Shown here: positions 44,406 through 53,986 of the stretch, in pieces | Layout of the letters: every line of letters starts with the position of its first letter | How positions within the stretch are numbered: the first letter of the stretch is position 1 | Assembly (NCBI GenBank): GCA_942491185.1 | Contig: CALOAB010000008.1 | Location: 100,823 to 164,822 of the forward strand | Direction of reading: 5' to 3' | DNA: 64,000 nt | Origin: SLRI01 sp942491185 | GTDB taxonomy: Bacteria > Pseudomonadota > Alphaproteobacteria > Geminicoccales > Geminicoccaceae | Position numbers and translations under genes: made by a program | The notes under the pieces: model-generated | What the model was told of the DNA's origin: nothing | Database searches by the model: none | What the model saw: only the letters and a program-made list of their open reading frames with translations

Positions 44406-46020
44406 ATGTGGGATTACGTTAAGATCGCTGGTACTGCTGGGGCCGGTCGCGGTTCTCATGCTGCCGCGATCGCAGCCAGCTAAGCGCGCGACCTGGCCTA
44501 CCACGGTCGCATGCGGTGATGGTCCTCCTGGGGAGCGCCGTGGTGGCGTTCATCTATGACGCTGCGCGGCATGGGCGACGCGTGAAAGGCGCCGAAGACC
44601 GGCTACATGGACGGTCCGTCCGCGCCGGTGTCATCGCTGACGGCGTTTCTGGGGCGTGGTCGGCTTTCTGGTCGGCACCTTCATCGCCTTCGAGCTCGCC
44701 TTTCCGCAGCTCAACTACGCCTGGGCCGAGGGCTACATGAACTTCGGCCGCCTGCGGCCGCTGCACACCTCGGCGGTGATTTTCGCCTTCGGCGGCACCG
44801 GCCTTGTGACGACGTCGTTCTACGTGGTCCAGCGGACCTCGGGCGCGCGGCTCTGGGGCGACAGCCTCGCCTGGTTCGTGTTCTGGGGCTACCAGATCAC
44901 CATCCTGCTCGCCGCCACCGGCTACCTGCTGGGCGCGACGCAGGGCAAGGAATACGCCGAGTTCGAATGGTACACCGACTGGTGGCTCACCATCGTCTGG
45001 GTCGGCTACCTGCTGCTCTTCCTCGGCACGCTGATGAAGCGCAAAGAGCCGCACATCTACGTGGCCAACTGGTTCTACCTGTCGTTCATCGTCACCATCG
45101 CGATGCTGCACGTGGTCAACAACCTGTCGATCCCGGTCAGCCTGTTCGGCTCCAAGTCGGTGCAGGTCTTCGCCGGTGTGCAGGATGCGATGACCCAGTG
45201 GTGGTACGGCCACAACGCGGTGGGCTTCTTCCTGACCGCGGGCTTCCTCGGCATGATGTACTACTTCGTGCCGAAGCAGGCCGAACGCCCGGTGTTCTCC
45301 TACAAGCTGTCGATCATCCACTTCTGGGCGCTGATCTTCATCTACATCTGGGCCGGTCCGCACCACCTGCACTACACCGCGCTGCCCGACTGGGCCTCGA
45401 CGCTGGGCATGGTGTTCTCGGTGATCCTGTGGATGCCCTCCTGGGGTGGCATGATCAACGGGCTGATGACGCTCTCGGGCGCCTGGGACAAGCTGCGCAC
45501 CGATCCGATCATCCGCATGATGGTGGTGTCGGTCGGCTTCTACGGCATGTCCACCTTCGAAGGCCCGATGATGTCGATCAAGGCGGTGAACTCGCTGTCG
45601 CACTACACCGACTGGACGATCGGTCACGTGCACTCGGGTGCGCTCGGCTGGAACGGCATGATCACCTTCGGGGCGCTCTACTTCCTGTTCCCGCGGCTGT
45701 GGAACAAGGCCGGTCTCTACTCGAACCGGCTGGTGTCCTGGCACTTCTGGCTCGCGACGATCGGCATCATCTTCTATGCCGCCTCGATGTGGGTCACCGG
45801 GATCATGGAAGGCCTGATGTGGCGTGAGATCGACGCGCAAGGCTTCCTCGTGAACTCGTTCGCCGACACCGTGGCCGCGAAGTTCCCGATGTATGTGGTG
45901 CGTGGCACCGGCGGTCTTATGTACCTCACCGGCGCGCTCATCATGGCCTACAACCTCTGGATGACCGTCAAGAAGGCTCCGCTCGCGCGGGAAGCTTCTG
46001 CCGCGGCGCCGGCTGAATAA
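44406..46020 (+). CDS. ccoN: cbb3-type cytochrome c oxidase subunit I, N-terminus frameshifted
   Basis: CcoN is the catalytic subunit with low-spin and high-spin haem b and copper B. The start MWDYVKIA at 44406 soon runs to a stop, and the expected AAIAASYARDLAY continues in other frames. Several indels up to about 44655 separate it from the clean body beginning VVGFLVGTFIAFELAF. The body has all haem and copper ligands (RPLHTSAVIF, WWYGHNAVGFF, WAGPHHLHYTALPDW, GHVHSGALGW). It leads ccoNOQP. Confidence 0.92.
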
Positions 46021-46034
46021 GGAGGGCCGGACAG

Positions 46035-46790
46035 ATGGCACTTATTGACAAACATGCGGTCCTTGAGAAGAACGCGACGCTTCTGCTCATCTTCTCGCTC
46101 CTGGTTGTGACCATCGGCGGCATCGTCGAGATCGCACCGCTGTTCTATCTCGAGAACACGATCGAGGACGTGGAGGGCGTGCGCCCCTACTCCCCGCTCG
46201 AGCTCGCCGGCCGGAACATCTACATCCGCGAGGGCTGCTACGTCTGCCACTCGCAGATGATCCGGCCGATGCGCGACGAGGTGGAGCGCTACGGGCACTA
46301 CTCGCTGGCGGCGGAAAGCATGTACGACCATCCGTTCCAGTGGGGCTCGAAGCGGACGGGGCCCGACCTCGCCCGCGTGGGCGGGCGCTACTCCGACGAG
46401 TGGCATGTCGACCACCTGATGGATCCGCAATCCGTGGTGCCGGAATCGGTGATGCCGAAGTACGCATTCCTGATGAACCGCGACATCACCCCGGACAGCT
46501 CCAACAGCTACATCGTCGACGTGATGGCCACCAACCGCTTCGTCGGTGTGCCCTACACGGATGAGCAGATGGAGATGGCCGAGGTCGACTTCTGGAGCCA
46601 GGCTGACCCATGGGGCGACTTCTACGAGGACGCCGACGGCGATGCGCTCGTGGAACGCTATCCGGGGGCGCAGGTGCGCAACTTCGACGGGCAACCGGGC
46701 GTCACCGAGATGGACGCGCTGGTCGCGTACCTCCAGGTGCTGGGTACGATGGTCGATTTCGAGACCTTCACGCCCGTAGCGAGCCGCTAG
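46035..46790 (+). CDS. ccoO: cbb3-type cytochrome c oxidase subunit II (monohaem cytochrome c)
   Basis: This 251-residue protein has one N-terminal membrane anchor (NATLLLIFSLLVVTIGGIVEIAPLFY) and one haem c site (CYVCHSQ near residue 72). TGPDLARVGGRYSDEWH and the distal axial ligand region follow. It starts 14 bases after ccoN with a GGAGGG site. The frame is intact. Confidence 0.95.
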   Translation: MALIDKHAVLEKNATLLLIFSLLVVTIGGIVEIAPLFYLENTIEDVEGVRPYSPLELAGRNIYIREGCYVCHSQMIRPMRDEVERYGHYSLAAESMYDHPFQWGSKRTGPDLARVGGRYSDEWHVDHLMDPQSVVPESVMPKYAFLMNRDITPDSSNSYIVDVMATNRFVGVPYTDEQMEMAEVDFWSQADPWGDFYEDADGDALVERYPGAQVRNFDGQPGVTEMDALVAYLQVLGTMVDFETFTPVASR

Positions 46791-46800
46791 GGAGGGGATG

Positions 46801-46986
46801 ATGGAAGGACAGGACACCTACTCCGTTTTCCGCGCCATCGCGGACAGCTGGGTGCTCCTCGCCATGTTCGTGTTCTTCATCGGCGTGGTTGTCTGGGCGT
46901 TCCGCCCGGGCAGCCGCAAGATCCATGAAGACACGGCGAACATCCCGTTCCGCCACGACGACAAACCTGCCGGTGACCGGGATTAG
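46801..46986 (+). CDS. ccoQ: cbb3-type cytochrome c oxidase subunit CcoQ
   Basis: This 61-residue protein has a single membrane helix (WVLLAMFVFFIGVVVWAF) and ends NIPFRHDDKP, both typical for CcoQ. It stabilises the oxidase. It lies between ccoO and ccoP with short gaps. Confidence 0.92.
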   Translation: MEGQDTYSVFRAIADSWVLLAMFVFFIGVVVWAFRPGSRKIHEDTANIPFRHDDKPAGDRD

Positions 46987-47015
46987 TCCCGGCGCTCAGT
47001 CAAGGAGGACCGGCT

Positions 47016-47906
47016 TTGAGTAAAGACGACAAGAATCAGGTGAAGACCACTGGACACCAGTGGGATGGCATCGAAGAGTACAACAACCCTCTCCCGCGCT
47101 GGTGGGTGTGGATCTTCTACGCTTGCATCGTCTGGGGCATCGGCTATCTGATCGCCTTCCCGGCGATCCCGCTGGTGAACAAGGCAACCCCGGGTCTGCT
47201 CGGCTTCTCGACCCGCGCCAACGTCGCGGCCGACATCGAGAAGTTCAGGGCGATGAACGGCGAGATCGAGGCGCAGCTCGCGTCGGCCGACCTCACCGCC
47301 GTGGAGCCGGGGTCCGACCTCTACAACTTCGGCATGAACTACGGGGAGGCGACCTTCGCGGGTTTCTGCTCGCAGTGCCACGGCTCCGGCGCCGCCGGCG
47401 CCGAGGGCTACCCGAACCTGCTCGACAACGACTGGCTCTGGGGCGGCGACATCGAGACGATCGCCTATTCGATCCGTCACGGCATCCGCAACACCGAGGA
47501 CGAGGACAACGCCCACTACTCGGAAATGCCGGCCTTCGGCGACGACTACCTCGAAGACGAGGATATCGCCAACGTCGTGTCTTACGTGATGTCGCTGTCG
47601 GGACTGGAAGGCGCCGAAGGTGACGCGGAAGCGGGCGCAGTGGTGTTCGAAGAGAACTGTGCCTCGTGCCACATGGAAGACGGCACCGGCGACCGTGGCC
47701 AGGGCGCGCCGAACCTCACCGACGCGATCTGGCTCTACGGCTCGAGCGTCGATGAGATCACCCACAGCGTGGAAACCGGGCCCTTCGGCGTGATGCCGGC
47801 CTGGGGCCTGAACGCGAGCTTCGTCGGCGGCGCCGACGAGCAGGCGGTGACCGCGAAGATCAACGCGGTGGCGCTTTACGTACACCAGCTGGGCGGCGGC
47901 GAGTAA
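47016..47906 (+). CDS. ccoP: cbb3-type cytochrome c oxidase subunit III (dihaem cytochrome c)
   Basis: This 296-residue subunit has the N-terminal anchor (NPLPRWWVWIFYACIVWGIGYLIAF) and two haem c motifs, FCSQCHGSG and NCASCHMEDG. TGHQWDGIEEYNNPLP is the usual opening. It passes electrons to CcoO and CcoN. A GC-rich hairpin follows the stop. Confidence 0.95.
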   Translation: MSKDDKNQVKTTGHQWDGIEEYNNPLPRWWVWIFYACIVWGIGYLIAFPAIPLVNKATPGLLGFSTRANVAADIEKFRAMNGEIEAQLASADLTAVEPGSDLYNFGMNYGEATFAGFCSQCHGSGAAGAEGYPNLLDNDWLWGGDIETIAYSIRHGIRNTEDEDNAHYSEMPAFGDDYLEDEDIANVVSYVMSLSGLEGAEGDAEAGAVVFEENCASCHMEDGTGDRGQGAPNLTDAIWLYGSSVDEITHSVETGPFGVMPAWGLNASFVGGADEQAVTAKINAVALYVHQLGGGE

Positions 47907-47935
47907 GCCGGCCAGCACACGAACGGGCCACCGAA

Positions 47936-47962
47936 CCCCCGCCGCCCCAAGGAAGGCGGGGG
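47936..47962. terminator. Hairpin after ccoP, likely terminator
   Basis: CCCCCGCC (47936-47943) pairs with GGCGGGGG (47955-47962) around an 11-base loop, 30 bases past the ccoP stop. There is no T-run, so termination strength is uncertain. Confidence 0.55.
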
Positions 47963-47989
47963 GGGAAAGGCGGCAGCCGCGGGAGACCG

Positions 47990-48451
47990 GGGGGTGAGCA
48001 GGATCCCGGTGTTCCGGCGCCGGCCGACGGCCTCGATCAGGCTGACGTGATACTTCGGCGTCACGTAGTCTTGCGCCAGCATGCTGCGGGTATCCGGTTT
48101 GAGCGGGCCGTCGAGCAGCAGCGGCGCGAAGAACCGGGTTTCCATCCACCGGGTGCGCGCCCGCCAGACGTTGTAGTACCGGTAGCGGCGGGCCTCGAGC
48201 ATGAGAAAGAAGACGATCAGGATGCCCACCAGCACAAGCGGGATCGGGGAGGCGTTGGGCGCTGCAAAGGCGATCGACAGGGCGATGCCGAGCGTGACCA
48301 CCGCCCAGTTCGTGGTGGTGTCGAGCCGGGTGCGCCAGGCGGTCGAGCGGGTGACCTCGGCGCGGTAGAGATGGGCGAGCGCCGTGATTTCGGCGGTGTC
48401 GAGTTCGGCCATCCGGGTGGGCCGCGGGGCATCGTCAAGCGGGTTTTCCAT
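47990..48451 (-). CDS. DUF2270 membrane protein, 3' end lost
   Basis: From ATG (complement of 48449-48451) about 154 residues fit the DUF2270 family. They are AELDTAEITALAHLYRAEVTRSTAWRTRLDTTTNWAV, two membrane helices, then LEARRYRYYNVWRARTRWMETRF and KYHVSLIEAVGRR. The family then normally has one more hydrophobic C-terminal stretch. Here low-complexity sequence follows and no frame restores a membrane segment before ccoP. The frame stays open to 47876, overlapping ccoP, so the true end is uncertain. Function unknown. Confidence 0.7.
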
Positions 48452-48640
48452 GCACCGGTTCCGGGCGAAGGGGCGCGGATGCGCCCTGATTGCGGGAGGT
48501 CGAGTGTGCCAGCATTGCACTGCCAGGTCAAAAGCCCACCGGCGGGTGGCGCTGCGTCGCCGCAAGCGCGCGCCGCGAGACGCGGCCGCCGGTCGCGGGC
48601 GTTTTGGGGCGGCGTCGGCCGGTGCCCGCCGCATCGACGA

Positions 48641-48665
48641 AAGGGCCGGGATGATCCCGGCCCTT
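48641..48665. terminator. Perfect 11-bp hairpin, terminator-like
   Basis: AAGGGCCGGGA and TCCCGGCCCTT form an 11-bp stem with a 3-base loop (TGA). Such hairpins often end transcripts in Rhodobacteraceae. No complete gene ends close to it, which hints that a small gene has been lost or misread nearby. Confidence 0.5.
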
Positions 48666-48907
48666 CGCTTGTCTTGGGAGTGTACGGCGGGGGGAGGCCC
48701 CATGTGCGGGCGAATCCCCTGCCACTCCCGGAGCCTGGTCGTTCGCGCGTCTCCGGGACATGGCCCCGATATTCGAGGCAGTTTGTCGCAGGCGCAAGGG
48801 GGCGCGGGCCCCCGGGGCCATCACTTTTAAGTCATATCAAAGATTTAGGTTTATTTTACTTCCAAAACAGCCGGTTATTCGAGGCTTCCCCTGCGGCAAA
48901 CCGACGG

Positions 48908-48921
48908 TTGATCCATGTCAA
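48908..48921. promoter_or_regulatory. FNR box upstream of ccoG
   Basis: TTGATCCATGTCAA differs from TTGAT-N4-ATCAA at one base and has the same half-sites as the hemN-fnrL box. It lies 59 bases before the ccoG start. Confidence 0.75.
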
Positions 48922-48980
48922 AGTGGCCGCTAAGGCCGGTCCATACAACGGTTTTCAACCCGACAATCAGGATGCTCATC

Positions 48981-50406
48981 ATGCCCACCGACGCACCCGA
49001 AGCCCCCGAACAACTCTATTCCGCGCGCGAGCCGGTCTTTCCGCGCCGCGTCCGGGGCAAGTTCCGTGCGCTCAAATGGTGGATCATGGCGGTCGCCCTC
49101 GGCATCTACTACCTGACCCCGTGGATCCGCTGGGACCGGGGCCCCAATCTCCCTGACCAGGCCGTCCTGGTCGACCTGGCCGGGCGCCGCTTCTTCTTCT
49201 TCTGGATCGAGATCTGGCCGCACGAGTTCTACTTCGTCGCGGGCCTGCTGATCATGGCGGGGCTTGGCCTCTTTCTCTTCACCTCGGCGCTGGGCCGGGT
49301 CTGGTGCGGCTATGCCTGCCCGCAGACGGTCTGGACCGACCTGTTCGTGCTGGTCGAGCGCTGGGTCGAGGGCGACCGCAACGCCCGGCTGCGGCTGTGG
49401 AAGCAGAGCTGGAACGGCGAGAAGATCCGCAAGTACCTCACCAAGTGGGTGCTCTGGTTCCTGATCGCGCTCGCCACCGGCGGGGCCTGGGTGTTCTATT
49501 TCGCCGATGCGCCGACGCTGCTGGTGCAACTCTTCACCCTGCAGGCGTCGCCCGTGGCCTATGGCACGGTTTTCGTGCTGGCCGCGACCACCTTCGCCTT
49601 CGGCGGCTTCGCGCGCGAGCAGATCTGCATCTACGCCTGCCCCTGGCCGCGTATCCAGGCGGCGATGATGGACGAGGACACCATCACCATCGGCTACCGC
49701 GAATGGCGCGGCGAGCCGCGCGGCAAGGGCAAGCAGCGCGACAACCTCGGCGATTGCATCGACTGCAACGCCTGCTTCAACGTCTGCCCGATGGGGATCG
49801 ACATCCGCGACGGCCAGCAGCTGGCCTGCATCACCTGCGGGCTGTGCATCGACGCCTGCAACGACATGATGGACAAGGTCGGCAAGCCGCGCGGGCTGAT
49901 CGACTACATGGCGCTGAAGGACGAGGCCAGCGAGCGCGCCGGCAACGAGGTCACCCATGTCTACCGCCACATCTTCCGGCCGCGCACGATCCTCTACTTC
50001 GTGCTGTGGGCGGCGGTTGGCATCGCGCTCGTGGTCGGCCTGTTCGTGCGCCCTGACCTCACCTTCACGCTGCGCCCGGAGCGCAACCCGGTCTATGTGA
50101 CCATGGCCGACGGGTCGATCCGCAACGCCTACGAGATCGGCGTGCGCAACACCCACGGCGAGTCGCGCCCCTTCTACGTGTCGCTGGGCGAGAACAGCCC
50201 GTTCACGGTTTCGGTTCAAGGCACCGAGCAATCCGTGGTAGAAGTACCGGCGGATACGGAAACCAAGGTGCGGATCTACATCGTCGCGCCGACGGGCTCG
50301 GACGAGGCGCGGGCCGACCGCACCGCCGATCCGGATCTGGGTGCGAGACGGACAAAGCGGCGACCGGGCCTTCAAGGACACGGTCTTCAACGGAACGGGA
50401 CAGTGA
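48981..50406 (+). CDS. ccoG: Cytochrome c oxidase accessory protein CcoG, C-terminal frameshift
   Basis: CcoG is a membrane iron-sulfur protein that reduces copper for cbb3 assembly. GRVWCGYACPQTVWTDLF, two cluster motifs (CIDCNACFNVCPMGIDIR and CITCGLCIDACNDMM) and several helices are intact. An Ig-like C-terminal domain follows. Near 50329 the frame slips; the expected ending (IRIWVRDG, then RAFKDTVFNGTGQ) continues in another frame to TGA 50404-50406. Start ATG 48981 was preferred over the upstream GTG or ATG. Confidence 0.93.
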
Positions 50407-50412
50407 GGGTTC

Positions 50413-50904
50413 ATGGCTGAAACCGAACAGACGACCGACGGTGGAAAGCCCCTGACCGGGCGCAAGGTCTTCGCGATGTTCGCGGGGGCCTTTGCGCTCA
50501 TTCTCGGGGTCAACCTGTTCATGGCGTGGAATGCGATCGGGACTTTCCCGGGGCTCGAAACCAAGAGCGCCTATATCGCCAACCAGACCTTCGACGCCGA
50601 GCGCGCCGCCCAGGAGGCGCTGGGCTGGGAGACCTCTGCCGCGATCGAGGGCGAGACGGTGCAGCTCACCATCCTCGGACCCGACGGCAAGCCCGCGCGG
50701 GTCGAGGCGATCGAGGGCACGATCGGGCGCGCGACGCATCGCAACGACGACCAGGTGCTCGCGTTCCGCCAGAACGAGTTCGGCGTGCACGTGGCCCAGG
50801 TCACGCCGCTCGACTTCGGCAAGTGGGATGTGCGCTTCATTGCGACCGCCGTGAACGGCACGCCGTTCCGCCAGCGGCTCCAGATCATCCTGCCGGAAAG
50901 CTGA
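50413..50904 (+). CDS. ccoH: Cytochrome oxidase accessory protein CcoH (FixH)
   Basis: This 163-residue FixH-family protein has one membrane helix (VFAMFAGAFALILGVNLFMAWNAI) followed by a periplasmic beta domain. TFPGLETKSAYIANQTFDAERAAQEALGW is characteristic. It helps assemble the cbb3 oxidase. It starts 6 bases after ccoG, before ccoI. Confidence 0.93.
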   Translation: MAETEQTTDGGKPLTGRKVFAMFAGAFALILGVNLFMAWNAIGTFPGLETKSAYIANQTFDAERAAQEALGWETSAAIEGETVQLTILGPDGKPARVEAIEGTIGRATHRNDDQVLAFRQNEFGVHVAQVTPLDFGKWDVRFIATAVNGTPFRQRLQIILPES

Positions 50905-50907
50905 GCC

Positions 50908-53129
50908 TTGGCCGCCCCGGTTTCCGCCTGCCCGGCCTGCGACGCCGCCCATATCGCCCAGGACACGGCCGGCAAGGGCTACCATGGCAACGGGCAGGAG
51001 GCGCAGCGGATCATGCTGAGCTGTCGCTGCCGACATCCATTGCGCGGCCTGTATCGTCGGGGTCGAGGGCAGTCTCGCGCAGCATGGCGGGCGTGCGCTC
51101 GGCGCGGGTGAACCTGACCCTCAAGCGCGCGAGACGGTCGAGGCGGATCCGGATGTCGATCGCCGAGGACGCTGGCCGATTTCCTGACCGGGATCGGCTA
51201 CGAGGCCTACGAACTCGATGGCAGCGTGCTGACGACGACGGCCACCGAGAAGAGTTCGCGCAACATGCTGATGCGGCTCGGCGTGGCCGGGTTCGGCATG
51301 ATGAACGTGATGATCCTGTCCATCGCCGTGTGGTCGGGGGCTGCGGACGCGACGCGCGATCTGTTCCACTGGGTCTCGGCGGCGATCTCGCTGCCGATCA
51401 TCGCGTTTTCGGCGCAGCCCTTCTTCAAGCACGCCTGGGAGGCGCTCCGGGTCGGGCGGCTCAACATGGATGTGCCGATCTCGCTGGCGATCCTGCTGGC
51501 GGCGGGCATGTCGCTCTACGAGACCGCGATGTCGGGGCGGCACGCCTATTTCGACGCGGCGCTGTCGCTGACCTTCTTCCTGCTGGCGGGGCGCTATCTC
51601 GACCACCGCACCCGCGCCGTGGCGCGCTCGGCGGCGGAGGAGCTGGCAGCCCTCGAAGTACCGCGCGCGCACCGGATCTTGCCGGAGGGGGCCGAGGAGG
51701 TCGTATCGGTGGCCGAGCTGGCCGTGGGCGACCTCGTGCGCGTGGTGCCGGGCGCCCGGGTGCCGGTCGACGGGATGGTCGAGGAGGGCGAGAGCGAGAT
51801 CGACCGCTCGCTGCTCACCGGCGAGAGCCTGCCGGTGTTTGCCGGCCCCGGCGATACGCTGAACGCGGGCGAGGTGAACCTCACCGGGCCGCTTCACGGT
51901 GCGTGTCGCGGCGGCGGGCAAGGATACCTCGCTGCACCGGATGGCCGACCTGGTGGCGATGGCCGAGACCAGCCGCAACAAGTACACCTCGCTGGCCGAC
52001 AAGGCGGCGAAGATCTACGCCCCCGCCGTGCACCTGCTGTCGCTCGGGGCGTTCATCGCCTGGATGGTGATTTCCGGCTGGGATGTGCGGCTGTCGCTCA
52101 ACATCGCCGTCGCGGTGCTGATCATCACCTGCCCCTGCGCGCTCGGCCTTGCCGTGCCCGCGGTGACCACCGCCGCCTCGGGCCGGCTGTTCCGCAAGGG
52201 GATGCTGTTGAAGTCCTCCACCGCCACCGAGCGGCTGGCGCAGGTGACGCATGTGGTGTTCGACAAGACCGGCACGCTCACCGAGGGCAAGCCGGTGCTC
52301 GACAACATGGCCGATCACAGCGACGGCGACCTCGCGCTCGCCTTGGCGCTGGCGCAGGGCGTCGTCGCATCCGCTGGCGCAGGCGATGGCCCGCGCGCTG
52401 CGGCGGTCGAGGCCGGGCTGCGGCCTTGCGCTGTCATCTCCGAGGTCAAGGAGACCCCGGGGCACGGGGTCGAGGGGCGTCTGGGAGGGCCAGGAGGTGC
52501 GGCTGGGCCGGGCCGAGTGGCTGGGCGCGCACGGGCTCGACCGCACCGCGACCTATCTCAAGGTCGGCAAACGCCCCGCCGTCGCCTTCACCTTCACCGA
52601 CAACCTGCGCGACGGGGCGGCCGAGGCCGTGGCGGCGCTGAAGGCGCAGGGCATGAAGGTGACGCTGATCTCGGGCGACGCGCCGGCGGCGGTGCAGGAC
52701 GTGGCCTTCCGGCTCGGCATCGAGGATTACCGCGCGGGCATGCTGCCGGAAGGCAAGGTGGCCGCGATCGAGGCGCTGGCGGAGGGCGGCGCCAAGGTGC
52801 TGATGGTCGGCGACGGGCTGAACGACACCGCGGCGCTGGCCGCGGCGCATGTGTCGATCTCGCCGGCGACCGCGCTGGAAGCCACGCGGGTGGTCTCCGA
52901 CATCGTGCTCCTCGGCCGTTCGCTGGAACCGATCGGCGGCGCGGTGGCGCTGTCGCGCTCGGCCACGCGGCGGATCAAGGAAAACTTCGCCATCGCGGCG
53001 GGCTACAACGCCATCGCCATTCCCATCGCCCTCGTCGGCCTGGCCACGCCGCTGGCCGCCGCGCTGGCGATGTCGGCCTCGTCGATCACGGTGTCGCTCA
53101 ACGCCCTGCGGCTCAAGGGGCTCAAATGA
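50908..53129 (+). CDS. ccoI: Copper-transporting P-type ATPase CcoI (FixI), multiple frameshifts
   Basis: CcoI exports copper for cbb3 oxidase maturation. The N-terminal metal-binding domain (expected CAAC and GVEGSLAQ) is scattered over three frames between about 51010 and 51185. The core reads cleanly in parts: EESEIDRSLLTGES-like region near 51800, copper motif CPCALGLAVP, phosphorylation site FDKTGTLTEG and hinge MVGDGLNDTAAL. Further slips lie near 51896, 52363 and 52480. Such damage spread evenly through a needed gene suggests read error. Its stop overlaps the ccoS start. Confidence 0.88.
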
Positions 53130-53286
53130 ACGTGCTCGTCTACCTGATCCCGATCTCGCTGTTCCTGCTGGGCGGCTGGGGGTGGCGGCGTTCTTCTGGG
53201 CGCTGCGCACACGCCAGTTCGACGACCCCGAGGGCGACCGCTGGCGCATTCTCAAAGATGACTGGGATGACCACCCCAAACCCTGA
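53126..53286 (+). CDS. ccoS: cbb3-type cytochrome oxidase assembly protein CcoS, frameshifted
   Basis: The start overlaps the ccoI stop (ATGA). The expected protein of about 53 residues has one membrane helix and ends QFDDPEGDRWRILKDDWDDHPKP. One C appears to be missing near 53177, in what should be GGLGVAAFFWALRTR, so the frame changes there. CcoS is needed to insert haem and copper into cbb3 oxidase. Confidence 0.88.
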
Positions 53287-53296
53287 GGGCTGACGC

Positions 53297-53986
53297 TCAG
53301 GCCAGGGTGGTGCTGACCGACCCCAGGCCCGCGATCGTCACGGTGCAGGTTTCCCCGCGCAGCAACGGGCCGACGCCCGCGGGCGTTCCGGTATAGATCA
53401 GATCGCCCGGCGCCAGGGTGACCAGCGCGGACAGGTGGGCGATGATCTGATCGACGGGCCAGATCATGTCGGCGATATCCGCGTCTTGGCGGGGGGTGCC
53501 GTTCACGGTGCAGGTGATCGCCCCGTGCGTGGGGTGGCCGATCTGCGCGGCGGGCACCAGCGCACCACAGACCGCCGAGTGATCAAAAGCCTTGGCCATG
53601 TCCCAGGGGCGGCGGGTGGCCTTGGCCTGGGCCTGAAGATCGCGCCGGGTCAGGTCGTTGCCGGGGGCATAGCCCCAGACATGGGACAGGGCGGCCTCGG
53701 GGGGGATATCCGCGCCGCCCATGCCGATGGCGACGACCAGCTCTGCCTCGTGGTGCAGATCGGCGGTTGCGGGGGGATAGGGGATCGTTGCCCCGTCAGC
53801 GACCAGCGTATCGGCGGGTTTGGTGAAAAAGAACGGCGGCTCGCGCGTGTCATTGCCCATCTCGCGGGCGTGTTCGGCATAGTTGCGCCCGACGCAAAAG
53901 ATCCGCCTTACCGCAAAGCGCGGCTCTGCCCCGGCGATGGCCACGCTGGGCTGCGCGGGCAGGGGCAGGACATAGCGCGCCGTCAC
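53297..53986 (-). CDS. Fumarylacetoacetate hydrolase-family protein
   Basis: This 229-residue protein has the FAH fold signature: FCVGRNYAEHAREMG, metal ligands in DLHHEAELVVAIG, then YAPGNDLTRRDLQ and GDLIYTGTPAGVGPL. Members hydrolyse or decarboxylate diketo-acids or oxaloacetate. A GTG start (complement of 53984-53986) overlaps the dacA stop by 4 bases, so the two genes are coupled. Substrate unknown. Confidence 0.9.
   Translation of the reverse strand: MTARYVLPLPAQPSVAIAGAEPRFAVRRIFCVGRNYAEHAREMGNDTREPPFFFTKPADTLVADGATIPYPPATADLHHEAELVVAIGMGGADIPPEAALSHVWGYAPGNDLTRRDLQAQAKATRRPWDMAKAFDHSAVCGALVPAAQIGHPTHGAITCTVNGTPRQDADIADMIWPVDQIIAHLSALVTLAPGDLIYTGTPAGVGPLLRGETCTVTIAGLGSVSTTLA

Larger units (their letters stand above)
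48452..48980. other. Intergenic region upstream of ccoG
   Basis: About 530 bases hold a strong hairpin near 48641-48665 and an FNR box at 48908-48921. An AT-rich patch (48830-48890) precedes the FNR box and suits a promoter. No convincing gene is seen. Confidence 0.6.
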
